Source: Panopea generosa
Taxonomy: Eukaryota > Mollusca > Bivalvia > Adapedonta > Hiatellidae
Assembly: GCA_029582155.1 (NCBI GenBank)
Contig: CM055907.1
Location: forward strand, 28,722,432 to 28,786,431
Direction of reading: 5' to 3'
Length of the DNA: 64,000 nt
This document shows positions 12,741 to 25,000 of this stretch, piece after piece. Numbering within the stretch: the first letter of the stretch is position 1; every line of letters begins with the position of its first letter. The translations under genes were made by a program, and so were the position numbers. The notes beneath the pieces were generated by a model, which saw only the letters and a program-made list of their open reading frames with translations, did not search any database and was not told the DNA's origin.

Positions 12741-13756
12741 AAAGGAGGGGGGATCAGAAAGTTCGTAGACTTTTGCCATAATTTTTTTATTTATCATTGT
12801 ATTCTAATAATTCTCAGGGAGCAGGTGTCGTTATATATTTGCAGTAATTTTGCAAAAAAATGATAATTTTTCATCATTAATTTATATTCTATAGTAACTA
12901 TGGAAACGTTGATTTACATGGTCGGGGCAGTTTTTGCCTTTTTCCTAACGCTACTATTCAAACAAGCGTAGCGTTGCTAAAACGCGTTTTATTTTTAGAT
13001 AAAAAATATCAATGTGTGCTGTATTAAATGCTTGTTTACATCCTTTAAAAAAATGACATCAATTATGCGCATCTCAAAATGACGTCAATAATATGATGTT
13101 ACGGTATGCCATTTTGTTTGAAACAAAATGACGTCGGGGCACTTAAAAATTGATAAGCACGCGAAATACTGCAGTTCCGTAAAGTTTAGCTCCATGTTAG
13201 GTAATACACCTGCTCATAGAGAGAAACAAAAGTATATACGGTGAATCTAATGTTTTAATGTCTCTAGTGTTTAAATGTCACAAAATTAATGTTTTTGAGA
13301 TGGCCGGGAATAAGTCATTAAAATAGAGCAAAATTAATGGGAAGTCGATTTGAAGACATATTGGAATCTAAGCATGTTTTACAGAATTTTGTGTCCAGTA
13401 TACCATCTTCTGATTGTGTTAACATGTTCACTGAATGGTGTAAATTGTGGCAAAAACGTATAGACCATGGGAGAGAGTATTTTGAGAAGAAGTGACTCAG
13501 TAAATTGGAACAAAAGCACCTGTTTAAAATATTGACGTCGTTTTTTGTTGAATACAACGTCATCATTTTGCCCTGACATATCTAACTACTATGCATTGAA
13601 TAGAGCCTTATTTTCTTAATAGTTGATGTATCATGCTTAAATTTTCAAAATATGTCTCATATACATTTAATTCAAATACAATAACACTATTGTGCATTGT
13701 ATAATTGACATAAATAAGTTATGGCAAAAGTCTACGAACTTTCTGTTCCCCCCTTG
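12741..13756 (+). mobile_element. mariner-like DNA transposon, decayed
   Basis: Terminal inverted repeats of about 45 bp: 12745-12789, matched by the complement of 13711-13755 at roughly 41 of 45 positions. They share the core cagaaagttcgtagactt. Both ends abut TA dinucleotides, as expected for mariner target duplication. The element is about 1.0 kb, shorter than the usual 1.3 kb, and keeps a C-terminal transposase remnant (13337-13495). It sits inside the gtcatatggagatata array and inside the FAM43-like intron. Confidence 0.85.
13337..13495 (+). pseudogene. mariner transposase C-terminal remnant
   Basis: An open stretch of 52 codons ending TGA. It contains MFTEWCKLWQKRIDHGREYF followed by EKK and stop, which fits the mariner C-terminal pattern W..R...I...G.YFE. 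The first two thirds of a transposase (DNA-binding domain, DDD catalytic core) are not found in the element. It is therefore a non-autonomous relic. Confidence 0.75.
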
Positions 13757-13996
13757 TATATATATATGGGTCATAATTATGGAGATATATGGGTCATAAT
13801 AATGGAGATATATATAGTGTCGTATGGAGATATATGGAGATATATGGGACATATGGAAACATATGAGTAATATGGAGATATATAGTGTCATGATATGGAG
13901 ACATATGAGTAATATGGAGATATATGGGTCATATGGAGACATATGAGTAATATGGAAATATATAGTGTCATATGGAGATATATGGGTAATATGGAG

Positions 13997-14075
<79 letters not shown>

Positions 14076-14125
14076 GGTCATATGGAGATATATGGGTCAT
14101 ATGGAGATATATGGGTCATAAGCAG
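13757..14125. repeat. gtcatatggagatata array with (TA)n, right part
   Basis: Continuation of the array at 12101-12740 beyond the mariner insertion, with a TA tract at about 13998-14075. Poly-Ile/Tyr open frames on both strands here come only from the TA repeat. Confidence 0.9.
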
Positions 14126-14342
14126 ATGAAGGTAAAAAATGTATCAAATAAATTCATCAACACCATCAAAGTAAGCGCTAGAGGTTTAAGCTATCAAGCT
14201 ATCACTGATGCTGTGAATTAAATGATAACAGATCATGTTCACATGATTCAGAGACAAGATAAAGGCAGTAGCACTGATAACATGACAGTTATCTTTAAAA
14301 ACCTGAACTACAAGATGAATATATCTGATAAATAATACATAC

Positions 14343-14658
14343 CTTCGTGTCTGTATACCCAGATAAACAACTTAGGGTAAGCTGGGTGTGCTATACAGTA
14401 GGATATCCTGTGTGCCCTATATTCTGTCAAGCCTTGCTCTTTAGTTACTGCCCTGAGACCTGATGATGACAGCGTCAATTTCATATCAAGCCCGGGATTT
14501 GTGCTTCGTAAGTAATTGTTCCAAATTATGCCCACGGGCTTGTCGACACACCCGTCCCCCTTCATCATGGCTGTCTGTACGTTGCCCAGATACTTGACCT
14601 TGTACACGGGGTCATGGTCATTGATCATCACACTCTTCTTTTTCTTAAATATGCTCAT
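14343..14658 (-). CDS. FAM43A: FAM43-like PTB adaptor, N-terminal coding exon
   Basis: Encodes residues 1-105 plus the first base of codon 106. The start is taken at the ATG at 14658 (MSIFKKKK). This aligns with the internal M-F-R-S-K-R-K-K point of vertebrate FAM43A, whose first 50 or so residues are not found here. The frame stays open upstream to about 14730 but has no other ATG. The PTB domain begins with VYKVKYLGN (18-26), then GDGCVDKPVGIIW, LDMKLTLSSSGLRAV and ISYCIAHPAYPKLFIWVYRHE, the expected first PTB strands. The donor G|GTATGT at 14343/14342 is strong. Joined to 2345-3087 the protein is 352 residues, against about 330-420 for vertebrate paralogues. An extra N-terminal exon remains possible, because tctaacag at 14691-14698 (minus) is an acceptor-like site. 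Confidence 0.88.
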
Positions 14659-15776
14659 TGTGGCTGCTTTATATGGTAAACGACAATCCACTGTTAGATG
14701 TATAGGGATAAAAATATCTCTTTACACTCTAGGAATCATATTGTCAATCAGCACCTTGGGAAAGGTATAGAATCATCCAATCAATTTATGTATACCTGCC
14801 AACAAGTTTATTAATGTAATATTGATTACTATTGTGCACTTTAGCTGATTGTAGTTTGCCCTTAATCAGCTGATAAATCACTCATATTAAAATAAAATAA
14901 TTTACCAAAACATCTGCGAATACTGGTCATTTTCTAAAATGTTTCATTTCATTTTTGTAAATTTAACAAAGCGGCAAAACTGTCACTACACATCTATGTC
15001 CAGCTATTTTCCATTCTTCTCCACATATGATAATGTACCGTCAGACACTATATATTTCCACTTTACAGAAATAAAGATGATCATAGGTAGATTGTTACAG
15101 TTTTGGAGATCAATCGGCTCTTGTCGTTATTCTGTGCAATGTAGATAATTCAACATAATCTGTCATACCTAGGTTGGCAAACTGACCATAGTAAAATTAC
15201 TACGGATGTGTCCCCATACGAATGAATGAATACACAAAGTGGCAATACACAGCTGTCAACTTGACACACTCGCCACTGTCCTACCTGTCATGTCAATTAC
15301 ACAGCCGTCTAAACATTCAAGAATAACGCTATATATAAGAAAACGGATTCTATATGTATATTTATATATTCAAAAATACAAACGGTATTATCCCGTTTTG
15401 TAATTCTTTCTACGTATTGTTGTTTATTTAGCTGTGATTTCGTAATTCAGTTTAACATAGCCAATTTGTCACACATTCCGCATAAATTCACATAAAACTT
15501 TTAAAATTGTCAAAAGGCTTCATACCTATATCCGCACGCTTGATTGATCACTGTTTATATATACGCCAATTTTTACTGTCCCGGTAGAATGACCCAATAA
15601 AATACAGCACACCTGTAAATATTATTGAACGTTTAGGAGACAACATTTGTTTTGAACACGATGAAAAATCACTTGATCGAATCACACAATTGCTAAGAGT
15701 TCCAATTTAATCCATGAAAACGTGAACTCGTCAGATGTAAGTCTATTCCCCCGAAAAAAACAAGACGGTTTCTCAC
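14659..15776. other. 5' region of FAM43-like gene
   Basis: Likely 5' UTR and/or first intron, minus strand. Acceptor-like tctaacag precedes 14690. Otherwise there is no coding signal. Confidence 0.4.
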
Positions 15777-15875
15777 CTGTCGTTTAGTGTGTAACCTGTC
15801 ATTCAAGGAAGTCTACCTGTTGACGTCACGTGACAAATAATGTATCAGCTATTGGATGAATGTTATATATGCGGC
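15777..15875 (-). promoter_or_regulatory. candidate promoter/5' exon of FAM43-like gene
   Basis: On the minus strand: a TATA-like atatataa at 15863-15870, an inverted CCAAT at 15851-15855, a palindromic CRE TGACGTCA at 15821-15828 overlapping an E-box CACGTG at 15827-15832, and a good donor ACAG|GTGAGA at 15777/15776. It could be a non-coding first exon spliced to about 14690. However, the CRE and CCAAT lie downstream of the TATA-like site, so the exact transcription start is unclear. Confidence 0.3.
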
Positions 15876-16082
15876 ATATCCTCCAGTTTTGTGTCAGTTA
15901 CTTATTAGAAGGAAAGAAACTTGGCGAGTTTCATTTGTACATTTTGTCGTTTGCGTCAGCTAGCACACATGCGCGTTTAGTCGTTTTAAACATTTAAAAA
16001 CGTACAGAAAACAAATTATAGTAGTACATGACCATATGCGCATCAATGGGTGTTTAGCTAATGAGAGTCTAATTTGAATGGG
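15876..16082. other. unassigned intergenic
   Basis: No gene or repeat seen. Confidence 0.4.
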
Positions 16083-16870
16083 GGGCTATTGTTCTCGCCC
16101 CTGTGTCGGCGTCGGCGTAGATTTTTCAGGTTAAAATCCTTTATCAGGTAAAGATATCTATGCAACTACTCACTCGATATTAATAAAGCTTCACATAAAT
16201 GTTCAGCATCCTCAATGGAAAGCACCCAAACAAGAACCATAACTCTGGGTTGCATTTTGACAGAGTTATGGCCATTTTGGACTTAATTTTTCAGGTTAAA
16301 GTTCATTATCAGGTAAGGTATATATGCAACCGCTCATTCGATAAGAATGAAACTTCACTTATGCGTCAAGCATCATCAATGGGACAAACAGAGACAAAAA
16401 CATAACTCTGGGTTGCATTTAGGCAGAATTATAGCCCTTTAAGACTTTAGAAAATTTGGTTAAAGTTTTTTAACAGGTTAAATTTTGTGCCAGTACATAT
16501 TTCATAAACCTGTCATTTGATATGAACGAAACTTCACATGCGTGTTCAGCATCATCAACGGAACATACAGAGATGAGAACCATAACTGTGGATTGCTTTT
16601 TTTTACTTTCAGAATTATGGCTCTTTCGAATTTTGGAGTTTTTAGCAGATTAAAGTTTTTCAGTTTGTACTTATTTCATCAATTTATTATTGGACATGAA
16701 TTAAACTCACATATGTGTTCAGCATCCTTTAAGAAACTCATAGAGACAAGAACCATAACCCTTGGTTGCATATTGGCAGACTTATTGCCTACTTTGTTAG
16801 AGATGTGGTCTCTCTCAAATTTGTTCAGAACCATGACCCTGGGGGCAAAATTGACCCACCCTAAGGGATC
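16083..16870 (-). mobile_element. modular element family M1, four modules, inverted
   Basis: Reverse-orientation relative of 58217-59290. It opens with ggggctattgttctcgcccc and gtcggcgtcggcgtag. Four modules of about 160-175 bp follow, each carrying accataactctgggttgca and a caacc(a/g)ctcat segment. The plus-strand copies read the complement. No ORF. Confidence 0.75.
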
Positions 16871-17269
16871 AAACTGTTACATAGTGTTATATAGAGAAAA
16901 CTTAAAAAGATATTTTTCTACCAAAGTTGAAGGCCTGGAGCTCAGATATAATTAATCAGTTCTTTTTTTAAATAAAAGCAAACAAAACAACAACATTTTA
17001 TTTATAATTTTTATTTTCATGAAAGTTTTTTTTTTCCATTTTATGAAATATCATCAAATTCCAGCTATGCTTATGCAAGATTATTTCAACTTAATATCCA
17101 TTTTCATGAAATGGTACCGATATGTTGCCCCATGATGTGAAGCTTAATAGTGCATATATTGTATACGTAAAAAACTGAAAAACTTAGAATGTCGAAGTAT
17201 ATCCAGCATTGATAAACTGTTTTTGATGATACAAGACTATTTACCAGATCCATATACAAGAACTGGTAT
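16871..17269. other. unassigned intergenic
   Basis: AT-rich; nothing recognised. Confidence 0.4.
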
Positions 17270-19253
17270 ATAACCGTATGATTTGAAGGTAGTGCGTATA
17301 TTGTAAAAGTAACTGGTATATTACCGTATGATTTGAAGGTAGTGCGTATATTGTATATGTAACTGGTATATTGCCGTATGATTTAAAGGTAGTGCGTATA
17401 TTGTAAATGTAACTGGTATATTACTGTATGATTCGAAGGTAGTGCGTATATTGTATATGTAACTGGTATATTGCCGTATGATTTAAAGGTAGTGCGTATA
17501 TTGTAAATGTAACTGGTATATTACCGTATGATTCGAAGGTAGTGCGTATATTGTATATGTAACTGGTATATTGCCGTATGATTTAAAGGTAGTGCGTATA
17601 TTGTATATGTAACTGGTATATTGACGTATGATTTGAAGGTAGTGCGTATATTGTATATGTAACTGGTATGTTACCGTATGATTTGAAGGTAGTGCGTATA
17701 TTGTATATGTTACTGGTATGCTGCCGCATGATTCGAAAGTAGTGCGTATATTGTATATGTAACTGGTATATTGACGTATGATTTGAAGGTAGTGCGTATA
17801 TTGTATATGTTTCTGGTATGCTGCTGCATGATTCGAAAGTAGTGCGTATATTGTATATGTAACTGGTATATTGCCGTATGATTTGAAAGTAGTGCATATA
17901 TTGTATATGTAACTGGTATGCTGCCGTCATGATGATTGGAAGGTAGTGCGTATATTGTATATGTAACTGGTATATTACCGTATGATTTGAAGGTAGTGCG
18001 TATATTGTATATGTAACTGGTATATTGCCGTATGATTTAAAGGTAGTGCGTATATTGTAAAAGTAACTGGTATATTACCGTATGATTTGAAGGTAGTGCG
18101 TATATTGTATATGTAACTGGTATATTGCCGTATGATTAGAAGGTAGTGCGTATATTGTAAAAGTAACTGGTATATTACCGTATGATTTGAAGGTAGTGCG
18201 TATATTGTATATGTAACTGGTATATTACCGTATGATTTGAAGGTAGTGCGTATATTGTAAAAGGAACTGGTATATTACCGTATGATTTGAAGGTAGTGCG
18301 TATATTGTATATGTAACTGGTATATTGCCGTATGATTTAAAGGTAGTGCGTATATTGTAAATGTAACTGGTATATTACTGTATGATTCGAAGGTAGTGCG
18401 TATATTGTATATGTAACTGGTAAATTGCCGTATGATTTGAAGGTAGTGCGTATATTGTAAATGTAACTGGTATATTACCGTATGATTCGAAGGTATTGCG
18501 TATATTGTATATGTAACTGGTATATTGCCGTATGATTTGAAGGTAGTGCGTATATTGTAAATGTTACTGGTATGCTGCCGCATGATTCAAAATTAGTGCG
18601 TATATTGTATATGTAACTGGTATATTGCCGTATGATTTGAAGGTAGTGCATATATTGTATATGTAACTGGTATGCTGCCGTCATGATGATTGGAAGGTAG
18701 TGCGTATATTGTATATGTAACTGCTATATTACCGTATGATTTGAAGGTAGTGCGTATACTGTATATGTAACTGGTATATTGACTTATGATTTGAAGGTAG
18801 TGCGTATATTGTATATGTTACTGGTATGCTGCCGCATGATTCGAAAGTAGTGCGTATATTGTATATGTAACTGGTATATTGCCGTATGATTTGAAGGTAG
18901 TGCATATATTGTATATGTAACTGGTATGCTGCCGTCATGATGATTGGAAGGTAGTGCGTATATTGTATATGTAACTGGTATATTACCGTATGATTTGAAG
19001 GTAGTGCGTATACTGTATATGTAACTGGTATATTACCGTATGATTTGAAGGTAGTGCGTATATTGCCGTATGATTTGAATTTAGTGCGTATATTGTATAT
19101 GTAACTGGTATATTACCGTATGATTTGAAGGTAGTGCGTATATTGTATATGTATCTGGTATAATGCCGTATGATTTTATGTTAGTGCGTATATTGTATAT
19201 ATAACTGGTATATTACCGTATGATTTGAAGGTAGTGCGTATATTGTATATGTA
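17270..19253. repeat. 50-bp minisatellite (about 40 copies)
   Basis: Units run aactggtatattgccgtatg, atttgaaggtagtgcgtata, ttgtatatgt. Two subtypes (gtaaatgt and gtatatgt; gccg and accg) alternate in stretches, and a longer variant with gccgtcatgatgattgg recurs near 17925, 18680 and 18935. Larger blocks therefore were copied. Open frames on the minus strand are by-products. Confidence 0.95.
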
Positions 19254-19892
19254 AAACATTGACAAACTACTCTTGAAACAGATGATCATCTTAACTATAG
19301 GTTACACTATATTTCAAAGTATTGCTGGAATTATTTCAGGTAATGTTTAATTAGTATTTCTTAATATGCTTGACCAACTTATATTATTCTACTCATGCAA
19401 TTGTAGGATCAAGGGTAATTATATATACATGGTGTGTATTAAATTAAGTATTGGCTTACCTTTGGGTTTTTTTTTCAGCAATGGTTAACGAATTTATAAA
19501 GCAATTTTAAAGTTTACAAGACAAACTTAATGCTTAATTAAATAATATTAAGGCAATATGAGTCATCCATTCATTTTGTTGTTTTCAAAACAAAGTTAAG
19601 CTGTTGACACTGAAAATAAATGTTATTGTTGAATTATTCTGCTAATTTAATTTCAACAGACAAGTATTATATATAATATAGCTTAATTTTACCTCCCCTG
19701 AGTTTTATGTTAATTGTCTTCAATTTGGTACTTATTACCTAAAAGAGTTGTTTTTAGAACAGCATCGAAATAGTCGAGCGCGCTGTCCCTTCGACAGCTC
19801 TGGTTAGGCCTATACTTATGGGGGGTGGGGGGGGGGGGGGGGGGGGGTCTGCTATTCTTTCTGTGCACATTTCCAATGATGGAACGCAGTCG
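19254..19892. other. unassigned, with a 28-bp G-rich run
   Basis: No gene. The run at 19820-19847 is all G but for one T, a likely slippage and sequencing-error site. Confidence 0.6.
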
Positions 19893-20085
19893 GGGGCCGG
19901 ATGGGATTGATCATGATGTTCCCTATGTGTTGAAGGATTGAAGTTCGATCCTCCGTCACGGCTATGTGTGATGTCCTTGAGCTAGACGCTTATTTTGCAT
20001 ATATGCTTAGACCTTTTTCTACCGAGGATGACTTCGAGTGTGATTTGAGCATGTGCTCTAATTAAAATAATTAAGTCTAAACTAA
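19893..20085 (+). mobile_element. SINE family B, diverged copy
   Basis: Shares with 11897-12100 the order of segments: a tRNA-like head with gaagttcgatcctccgtcac, a gtccttgagc stretch, and a tail ending aagtctaaactaa. Strongly diverged. Confidence 0.55.
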
Positions 20086-20511
20086 ATATATTATTTCAAC
20101 TCTTTGATACCTTCGCTGGTTATATTCTCAATTATTTTACAGCAATCTGGGGTTGACGAAATCTAAAGAAATTGAAATGAAAGAACGCATTTAACATTTT
20201 GTAAAAATGCTTTTAAGTGTAAGTATAACAACATGCTCAGCAGATGTTTATGGTGAGCTAGGTAGATTTCTCGTAATTTGCGCATTGTAAAGTGTTATAC
20301 ACTGACGACATTATTTTAAACTATGTTTACTAACATTCTCTCAATGGTTGCAACAAAGGGACTGAGAATTGGGTTCCGAACTTAGAGAAACTTTCGTGTG
20401 ATTTTGGTTTTGCTAAATTAATGTTTGGTATGCTCCTTATTTAGTTGAATAGTCACATTTCGTTTATATATTTACACAACGTATTTTTGACAGTTTTTGT
20501 AAAACAAGGGA
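20086..20511. other. unassigned intergenic
   Basis: Nothing recognised. Confidence 0.4.
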
Positions 20512-22058
20512 AGTACTAGAGTTGTATAACGCATGTAATTGGGAATAAGGAAACCAGCGATGTACTAGAGTTGTATAATGCATGTAATTATTAATAAGGA
20601 AACCAGCGATGTACAAGAGTTGTATAATGCATGTAATTAATAATAAGGAAACCAGCGATGTACTAGAGTTGTATAATGCATGTAATTATTAATAAGGAAA
20701 CCAGCGATGTACTAGAGTTGTATAATGCATGTAATTATTAATAAAGAAACCAGCGATGTACTAGAGTTGTATAACGCATGTAATTATTAATAAGGAAACC
20801 AGCGATGTACTAGAGTTGTATAATGCATGTAATTATTAATAAGGAAACCAGCGATGTACTAGAGTTGTATAACACATGTAATTGTTAATAAAGAAACCAG
20901 CGATGTACTAGAGTTGTATAATGCATGTAATTGTGAATAAGGAAACCAGGGATGTACAAGAGTTGTATAACGCATGTAATTGTTAATAAGGAAACCAGCG
21001 ATGTACTAGAGTTGTATAATGCATGTAATTGTGAATAAGGAAACCAGGGATGTACAAGAGTTGTATAATGCATGTAATTGTGAATAAGGAAACTAGGGAT
21101 GTACTAGAGTTGTATAATGCATTTAATTGTGAATAAGGAAACCAGGGATGTACAAGGGTTGTATAACGCATGTGATTGTTAATAAGGAAACCAGCGATGT
21201 ACTAGAGTTGTAAAATGCATGTAATTGTGAATAAGGCAACCAGGGATGTACAAAAGTTGTATAATGTATGTTATTGTGAATAAGGAAACCAGCGATGTGC
21301 TAGAGTTGTATAACGCATGTTATTGTGAATAAGGAAACCAGGGATGTACTTGAGTTGTATAATGCATGTAATTGTGAATAAGGAAACCAGGGATGTACAA
21401 GAGTTGTATAACGCATGTAATTGTTAATAAGGAAACCAGCGATGTACTAGAGTTGTATAACGCATGTTATTGTGAATAAGGAAACCAGGGACGAACTAGA
21501 GTTCTATAATGCATGTAATTGTGAATAAGGAAACCAGGGATGTACAAGAGTTGTATAACGCATGTAATTGTTAATAAGGAAACCAGCGATGTACTAGAGT
21601 TGTATAATGCATGTAATTGTGAATAAGGAAACCAGGGATGTACAAGGGTTGTATAATGCATGTAATTGTGAATAAGGAAACCAGGGATGTACTTGAGTTG
21701 TATAATGCATGTAATTGTGAATAAGGAAACCAGGGATGTACAAGAGTTGTATAATGCATGTAAGTGTTAATAAGGAAACCAGCGATGTACTAGAGTTGTA
21801 TAATGCATGTAATTGTGAATAAGGAAACCAGGGATGTACAAGAGTTGTATAACGCATGTAATTGTTAATAAGGAAACCAGCGATGTACTAGAGTTGTATA
21901 CTACATGTAATTGTGAATAAGGAAACCAGGGATGTACAAGAGTTGTATAACGCATGTAATTGTGAATAAGGAAACCAGCGATGTACTAGAGTTGTATAAT
22001 GCATGTAAATGTGAATAAGGAAACCAGGGATGTACAAGAGTTGTATAATGCATGTAAT
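20512..22058. repeat. 49-bp minisatellite (about 31 copies)
   Basis: Units run agtactagagttgtataatg, catgtaattgttaataagg, aaaccagcg. Early copies read attattaataagg; later copies alternate cagcgatgtactag with cagggatgtacaag, giving a 98-bp dimer. The array ends within about 40 bp of the next, unrelated array. Confidence 0.95.
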
Positions 22059-22089
22059 TTGGATAGAAGAGTTATCTTATTCTGTTACC

Positions 22090-25000
22090 CAATAACGTGT
22101 TTTATAACTAGTCGTAGACTTTGGATTTTGGATTGGGTAATATAGAACTTTCGTCATTATATAACGTGGGTTGAGAGAGTGGATGGGGTCATATAGAAGT
22201 TTCGTCATTATATAACCAGGAGCGGTAGGGTCGATGAGGTCATATAGAACTTTCGTCATTATATAACGTGGGTTGGGAGAGTGGATGCGTTATACAGAAC
22301 TTTCGTCATTACATAACGTGGGTTGAGAGCGTGGATGCGTTATACAGAACTTTCGACATTATATAACGTGGGTTGAGAGCGTGGATGCGTTATACAGAAC
22401 TTTCGTCATTATATAGCGTGGGTTGAGAGCGTGGATGCGTAATACAGAAATTTCGTCATTATATAACGTGGATTGAGAGAGTGGATGCGTAATACAGAAC
22501 TTTCGTCATTATATAACGTGGGTTGGGAGAGTGGCAGGGGTAATATAGATTTTTCGTCATTATATAACGTGGGTTGGGAGAGTGGATGGGGTGATATAGA
22601 ACTTTCATCATTATATAACTTGGGGCGGGAGGGTGGATTGGGTGATATAGAACTTTCATCATTATATAACGTGGGGCGGGAGGGTGGATTGGGTAATATA
22701 GAACTTTCGTCATTATATTACGTGGGTTGGGAGGGTGGATTTGGTAATATAGAACTTTCGTCATTATATAACGTGGGTTGGGAGAGTGGATGCGTTATAC
22801 AGAACTTTCGTCATTACATAACGTGGGTTGAGAGCGTGGATGCGTTATACAGAACTTTCGACATTATATAACGTGGGTTGAGAGCGTGGATGCGTTATAC
22901 AGAACTTTCGTCATTATATAGCGTGGGTTGAGAGCGTGGATGCGTAATACAGAAATTTCGTCATTATATAACGTGGGTTGAGAGAGTGGATGCGTAATAC
23001 AGAACTTTCGTCATTATATAACGTGGGTTGGGAGAGTGGCAGGGGTAATATAGATTTTTCGTCATTATATAACGTGGGTTGGGAGAGTGGATGGGGTAAT
23101 ATAGAACTTTCGTCATTATATTACGTGGGTTGGGAGGGTGGATTTGGTAATATAGAACTTTCGTCATTATATAACGTGGGTTGGGAGAGTGGATGCGTTA
23201 TACAGAACTTTCGTCATTACATAACGTGGGTTGAGAGCGTGGATGCGTTATACAGAACTTTCGACATTATATAACGTGGGTTGAGAGCGTGGATGCGTTA
23301 TACAGAACTTTCGTCATTATATAGCGTGGGTTGAGAGCGTGGATGCGTAATACAGAAATTTCGTCATTATATAACGTGGGTTGAGAGAGTGGATGCGTAA
23401 TACAGAACTTTCGTCATTATATAACGTGGGTTGGGAGAGTGGCAGGGGTAATATAGATTTTTCGTCATTATATAACGTGGGTTGGGAGAGTGGCAGGGGT
23501 AATATAGATTTTTCGTCATTATATAACGTGGGTTGGGAGAGTGGCAGGGGTAATATAGATTTTTCGTCATTATATAACGTGGGTTGGGAGAGTGGCAGGG
23601 GTAATATAGATTTTTCGTCATTATATAACGTGGGTTGAGAGAGTGGATGCGTAATACAGAACTTTCGTCATTATATAACGTGGGTTGGGAGAGTGGCAGG
23701 GGTAATATAGATTTTTCGTCATTATATAACGTGGGTTGGGAGAGTGGCAGGGGTAATATAGATTTTTCGTCATTATATAACGTGGGTTGGGAGAGTGTCA
23801 GGGGTAATATAGATTTTTCGTCATTATATAACGTGGGTTGGGAGAGTGGCAGGGGTAATATAGATTTTTCGTCATTATATAACGTGGGTTGGGAGAGTGG
23901 CAGGGGTAATATAGATTTTTCGACATTATATAACGTGGGTTGGGAGAGTGGATGGGGTGATATAGAACTTTCATCATTATATAACTTGGGGCGGGAGGGT
24001 GGATTGGGTGATATAGAACTTTCATCATTATATAACGTGGGGCGGGAGGGTGGATTGGGTAATATAGAACTTTCGTCATTATATTACGTGGGTTGGGAGG
24101 GTGGATTTGGTAATATAGAACTTTCGTCATTATATAACGTGGGTTGGGAGAGTGGATGCGTTATACAGAACTTTCGTCATTATATAACGTGGGTTGAGAG
24201 CGTTGATGCGTTATACAGAACTTTCGACATTATATAACGTGGGTTGAGAGCGTGGATGCGTTATACAGAACTTTCGTCATTATATAGCGTGGGTTGAGAG
24301 CGTGGATGCGTTATACAGAACTTTCGTCATTATATAGCGTGGGTTGAGAGAGCGGATGCGTAATACAGAAATTTCGTCATTATATAACGTGGGTTGAGAG
24401 AGTGGATGGGGTGATATAGAACTTTCATCATTATATAACTTGGGGCGGGAGGGTGGATTGGGTGATATAGAACTTTCATCATTATATAACGTGGGGCGGG
24501 AGGGTGGATTGGGTAATATAGAACTTTCGTCATTATATTACGTGGGTTGGGAGGGTGAATCAGGTCATATAGAACTTTTGTCATTATATAACGTGGGTTG
24601 GAAGGGTGGATGGGGTCATATAGAACTTTCGTCGTTATATAACGTGGGGCGGGAGAGTGGATGGGGTCATATAGAACTTTCATCATTATATAACTTGGGG
24701 CGGGAGGGTGGATTGGGTGATATAGAACTTTCATCATTATATAACGTGGGGCGGGAGGGTGGATTGGGTAATATAGAACTTTCGTCATTATATAACGTGG
24801 GTTTGGGAGGGTGAATCAGGTCATATAGAACTTTTGTCATTATATAACGTGGGTTGGGAGGGTGGATGGGGTCATATAGAACTTTCGTCGTTATATAACG
24901 TGGGAGGGAGGGTGGATTGGGTAATATAGAACTTTCGTCATTATATAACGTGGGACGGGAGGGTTGATTGGGTTATATAGAACTTTCGTCATTATATAAC

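Larger units (their letters stand above)
3088..14342 (-). other. large intron of FAM43-like gene
   Basis: An 11,255-bp phase-1 intron between the two PTB-coding exons: donor GAAG|GTATGT at 14343/14342, acceptor CCAG|GC at 3088/3087. It interrupts the domain after the WVYRHE strand. More than half is tandem repeat or mobile element, annotated separately. Between 3131 and 4698, 6767-7592, 7881-8670 and 10015-11514 I see only AT-rich sequence without genes. At 8150-8330 there is a short element-like stretch with tRNA-like gcttgaacccatgacctc. Confidence 0.85.

Noticed and set aside
13667..14221. Ile/Tyr/His-rich proteins on both strands
   Set aside because: They come from (TA)n and gatata repeats.
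17583..18938. Minus-strand YTIYALPSNHT-type repeat proteins
   Set aside because: Phase by-products of the 50-bp array; no conserved frame across it.
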